Shown piece after piece: positions 59,362-64,000 of a DNA stretch of 64,000 nucleotides (positions are counted from its first letter, which is position 1; each line of letters starts with the position of its first letter). The stretch is from NCBI RefSeq assembly GCF_021155765.1, contig NC_060105.1, positions 1,860,001-1,924,000 of the forward strand, read 5' to 3'. The notes beneath the pieces were generated by a model that was not told where the DNA came from, made no database searches, and was given only the letters and a program-made list of their open reading frames with translations. The position numbers and the translations under genes are program-made. This DNA is from Diprion similis (Eukaryota; Arthropoda; Insecta; Hymenoptera; Diprionidae).

Positions 59362-62300
59362 TATATATATATACATATGTATATGTATATACATGTAATA
59401 CATTATATACGTATCCTGCGTAATTATATTAGTGCAGGTATGGATAGGCGAAAGACGAGAGATGGAGAGAGAAGACGTGCGGCACTCTGCAGGCGAAATT
59501 ATTCCGCTGCAGTTTGCATCACGTTTAACCTGCAACCGTGGATTTTTCTACGCTTATTATTTACAGCGTCTTGTCCTCTTTACACGATTGCAATTTATGG
59601 AGCGTGCAATTCTCGGCACGCATGCCGCGAGGATAATTCGCTGTTTATCGTTTCACTCATACTCGATTATAACGTTATGATTCGGTTCGAAAACCGAACG
59701 CGGTTTACGTGTTTCATTTTAGGATCATCTTTTTTATACACCCCAGTAAGAAAATCTGAATTCGCAGTTAGCATAGCTTAATAGGTAGGTATTATATGAA
59801 TATGAGAAAAATTGAGGATCTGAAAGATCGAAATTCTGAACGATCGAAGATTTTTAGTTCCAGGGATTTTTGGATTGGTGAAATTTCAACAATTTCAACT
59901 TTCTTTGGTTTGGATTTTCGAGTTTTTCAAGATCGGAATCCTGGTCATTCTGGTTTTCCGTTTTACTGATCTTTTACACACACTCGTCGAGTAAACTACG
60001 CTGTGTGAGTTTTTCGGAATTTTACTCTATCGAATCTTCATGTAAAAACTTTGAGCCGTCGGGTTTCCGACTATTCAAAGCTTTGTTATTTCGTCAAAGT
60101 TTGATTTCTGCACTTCAAGTCTCGACACCAAATAATTCGGAATTAGGCGCTGTCGAAACTTTTTAATTTCTGAATTTCAACCCCCCCACCCCACTGTCAT
60201 ATATTTTAATCATCGTGGAAAATACCTAATTGCGTAATTTTATCTTAGCACATAATGTAGAATAACAATTGACACGTGTCTCGAACTCACTCCAGTCTTC
60301 CAGGCATTTAAAACAGCATACATTTATTACGACCAGTCGTTGAGGCGTCTTTACGTAAGGAAAATGAATATGTTTTCACCGATCAGGCAATTAACTCGTG
60401 AGACTTTAATTACAATTTCAGCAAATTCGATGGGACCTGTTGATGACCGCGAATTGAACAATCGAGTGGGATCTTATCGGTAGAATTTTCAATGCCCCAG
60501 AAATTGGCTTTCGCTTATAGGCTGGGAGGGGGGGGGGGGGGGGGGCTGATTATTAAATTACATGTACCTGCAATGTGACCGCTCACGTTATTCCCCGCAT
60601 GCCTTTGTTCGTTGCATATATTATTTATATTTACATGGCATTGCTGTTGTTTTATCGCAGCTTAGGACCATTTTTATTTCTCGCCTGGCCGCCGTTTGTC
60701 TTTATGTTTATTTTTAGAAATTTTCAAATCTACAGGGAATCAACGTCTCGGTTAATTATCCACCGTCCGGCTTACGCTGCGATATTAAATACCATGTGGT
60801 GTGAGCCAGCGTCAATTTCATTAGCTGTAGAAACGATACCCGGTAATCTGTGACTTCCGGTAACGATATGTGGCTTCGTAAATTCCGAAACCGTATTATA
60901 TATATATTGATATATTGATACATTGATATCGTACGAAATCGCCGATTGTATGAATAGTAATTATATCGGTGAAGGTGATCTATAGAAGAGGTCGTAATAT
61001 CTCGTATCTGTTTAATTCCTACAAGGATAAACAATAAGCAATTATTGCTAATTTTATAATCACACCCGAATCGCATGATCGATAACGTACCAGGAAGGAA
61101 ATATTTCTTATTCCGCTTATCATTCTTTCATACTTTAATAGAGCGATAAGACCTATCGTTTTGATAAAAAAAAAAAAAAAATAAAAAAAATCAAAAATAA
61201 AAAATAAAAAATCGTTACAGCAACGATAATAATCAACTCTAATGAAAAAAAAAAAAAAAAAAAAAAACGACAACATCCGAGAACAATCAAGATACCCATG
61301 CACATATAGACACGAGATAGAGTAAATGTTTGCTGGTTTTTGTTTTTCGCCTCGCGCTCTATAATCTTAACTGTAAAAACGTAAGTGCGTTAATATACAG
61401 GCGGAAATTTCCCACGGTATATTGGATCGGCTTTATCTTCCTTAAACTGATTCCGATCACCCTATTATACTTATCACGTCCGCGGCACGATATTCACGCT
61501 CCGGTGAAAACACATTTTGCGATAATTCGATTCCAAATTGTGCGTAAAGCGGAGGTCCAGCAGAGCCAGTTGCCTTCACGTGATCACCTCAATTCATGAA
61601 ACTTCACCTTTACCTTGCGCCTTTTTCTTCCGTACCAATCGGGCGGCGAAAATTCCGTTGGGAATTGCGCGGCTTTTCCATCGCGGAAAAGCTCTTCCCC
61701 GGAACGGTTTCAGCCCGGTTTCAGGAACGCTGCTGGTCACGCATTGCTGGAACTTTTTCCCTCCAACGGTGCGTTAAAGGTCGAAAGAGCTGCCCCTCTA
61801 ACGACCCGAGATATTCATTCCGATCCCCTATCATCGGTCGCGAAAAACGCAACCACCCTTATTCCATGCCTACGCAGGGGATTCGGAGGAACTCTCCGAA
61901 AGGGGTTCATTGGGAATAATAATTGTAAACATACAGTGGCGATTTGCGTAGGTACTACAGTAACATATACATACATACATACATATATAATAACTACGGT
62001 GGAATAATTGGAGGTAATTTGTGTTGTCTCAAAGGAGAAGAAAAGGCTGCTAGAATTAAATGCTAATTAATCATGTTATACGTAACTATGGATGCGTATG
62101 AGATTTGTTTTTTTTTTTTTCTCTCAGATAAGAGATTCGTTGTTATTATTGTTGTTATTATTGGCAGATGAAACGTGCACGTTTATTCGATAAATAATTC
62201 AATCGAATGTCACATCGTGCTTTCAATGATTTTCTATAACACCAACATTCAGTTACCCTAAATTGTTGCGATTTCAAGCATATATCCAAATAGGGGAAAA

Positions 62301-64000
62301 TTATGATCCTTTTCAAGTAACACGCTTCAATCACATCCAATTTTATCACCGATTGACCGCAGACTTTTTGAAGACGGGGAAATCGACGCGTAAGCAATTC
62401 GTGATTGCGAACATTTATATATACAGTTCTTGTAGGAAAAATAAATCAAACTGAGTATATATGTATGTATATGATGAAAAAAAAACTGCAGGTTTAGTTT
62501 ATATTATATTCCGTAAACTTTTTGTCTCAGGTATGATAAATTTGAAAAAATATGTTACAAGGTATGACATGTAGGAATTAAATTTTACTCTTCGTTTTTT
62601 CTTTCTCCACTACCTACACGTGGAGCCGAAAAAAGTAAATAATGATGAATTTTTTATTCCCTTAAGGCAAGCCTTTGTTCCCAAAGCAAAATTCTTGAAA
62701 CAACACCTTATTCGCTGGGGTAATAAAAGGGGTTGTATATTTTATTCTTAACACCCCTGACAAACTTATGAAAATTAGGGAACTGTGTGTTGTATTACAT
62801 AGGTACACGTAACGAGATTTACACACGTGCTTGAAAAGGACGTCGCGGATTTATGGGGGAAAGAATCTAAATTAACGTATTGTTCGTACTTTTACGCTTT
62901 TACATTCGTATACGAATTATTTCGAGCACCTGTGACGCCTGATTTCTTTCTTTTTATTCATCTCAAACCCCGTTCATCCCTCTTGCGTCTAAATTGCATT
63001 GAAACTCTGCTCTTTTTCTTGTAATTAATACAAATTAACGAGACAAAGATTTATATTTATTCAGTCGTGGCACGAGACATTTGCGTTGTATATTTATATA
63101 TTAATTTTTTCCACACGCAGTCATCCGTATCGCTAAACCAGTTCGTCCGTACATTATACATATATATTTATATAAGAGAATGATTCTAACCTGTCGTGAC
63201 TACCGGCTAAAAGCCTTCAATTTTTTATTTTTTATTTCTCATTTTTTATCATTTATTAATTTTTACACGTGTCCGTTAAGCTTTTTCAGGCGTATTTCTT
63301 CCGCGTTTTCAAAACAGAACTGAACGTATTTATACACCTGACAGCATTCGAAGTTACAAGGTATACCTCCGCAAACGTAATATATATATATATATATCAG
63401 CAGGTCATACCGGCTGCGTACACAAAGCCTGTCGTTTTCAACTTACGGAAAATATAACTTTTTTTTAACATATCAACGAAATTTTTTCGTCAAGAATAAT
63501 ATTTATTCAGTAATTTCAATCTTATTGCCGCAGACAGACAGAGAGAATTTTACGTCCACAAATTGCGCGATTTCGAGAATAATATCACGTCGTTCTGAGC
63601 TCGGTTTCGGTCGGATTTTCACTTTTAAAATCGCCCTTCGCACAGGCCTCGGATGTGATGAGAGTGGAAATGAGAGAAAATCGTGTCTCCTTTCTGACTA
63701 TCTAGTCGCAGAAATACGCCGCTCTCAACTCGCATCCAGTTTAGCAAAACGATTATTGGTCGCTGCACCTCCGGTTCTTCCTTTCCATCCTGCAGGTGGA
63801 AAATGGTTTTAACGTACAGCTTCTGCTGCGGCGTTAATTCAACAGGAGTTTCACTCAAACGTGAGAACATAACGCGGTACAACGTGTAAAACTTTTCACA
63901 CTATTCATCGACGAATCATCGGTAACGACTAGAATTCAATTGCCCTAGTTTCTACCGAGTGCTTTTCTATCGGCGACAAGATCTTAGAATTATTAGTTAC
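59362..64000. other. Non-coding stretch to window end
   Basis: No supportable gene. An 18-base G run lies at 60528-60545 and poly-A runs lie near 61168 and 61244. A segment richer in GC at about 61590-61910 has open frames in all three plus-strand phases, so none is convincing. The minus-strand frame at 63625-63882 looks less repetitive than most but shows no domain or clear splice ends. Confidence 0.5.
60528..60545. repeat. Poly-G run
   Basis: Eighteen uninterrupted G bases; prone to quadruplex formation and to length error in assemblies. Confidence 0.9.

Noticed and set aside
61596-62007. Three overlapping plus-strand open frames in a GC-richer patch
   Set aside because: All three phases are open because stop codons are rare in this composition. 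None shows a domain.
63625-63882. Minus-strand open frame of 85 residues near the right edge
   Set aside because: Less repetitive than most, but without recognisable domain, signal peptide or clear splice ends. It could be part of a gene beyond the window.

Overview
This is a 64 kb piece of an AT-rich animal nuclear genome, almost certainly an insect. The genes have short introns with GT-AG junctions, and the set includes an insect-type secreted phospholipase A2 and a single-Reeler-domain defence-type protein. Long poly-A/T and poly-G tracts, microsatellites and fold-back (MITE-like) elements fill the rest. The sequence does not fix the order; a hymenopteran is my weak guess.

Layout. Positions 1-23500 are mostly non-coding: simple repeats, five inverted-repeat or fold-back elements, and one convincing coding exon, the signal-peptide first exon of an unidentified minus-strand gene at 16.8 kb. 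A complete three-exon Reeler-domain secreted protein lies at 23.5-25.5 kb (minus strand), with a truncated MITE 134 bp upstream of its start codon. From 30.6 to 49.9 kb there is a compact cluster of seven conserved genes in strictly alternating orientation: ZDHHC6 (-), a TOR1AIP/LAP1-like torsin activator (+), an importin alpha of the KPNA1/5/6 type (-), MIX23 (+), a FAM162/UPF0389 protein (-), CDK5RAP3 (+) and a secreted PLA2 (-). Positions 50-64 kb are again repeat-rich, and I can support no gene there.

For six of the seven cluster genes I rebuilt the coding sequence from start to stop by matching splice junctions and codon phase. The first six-residue exon of TOR1AIP is less sure, and the PLA2 gene lacks its signal-peptide exon. 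Several products act on the endoplasmic reticulum or nuclear envelope (ZDHHC6 palmitoylation, torsin activation, CDK5RAP3 in UFMylation/ER-phagy, importin alpha in nuclear import), and two act in mitochondria (MIX23, FAM162). They share no single pathway; the striking feature is the head-to-head/tail-to-tail arrangement with shared promoter intervals.

The most distinctive non-genic content is a family of about 600 bp MITEs, each with arms that fold back on one another (four full copies and one truncated), and a 644 bp nearly perfect hairpin element at 15.3 kb. I found no rRNA, tRNA, CRISPR array or clear new biochemical system.
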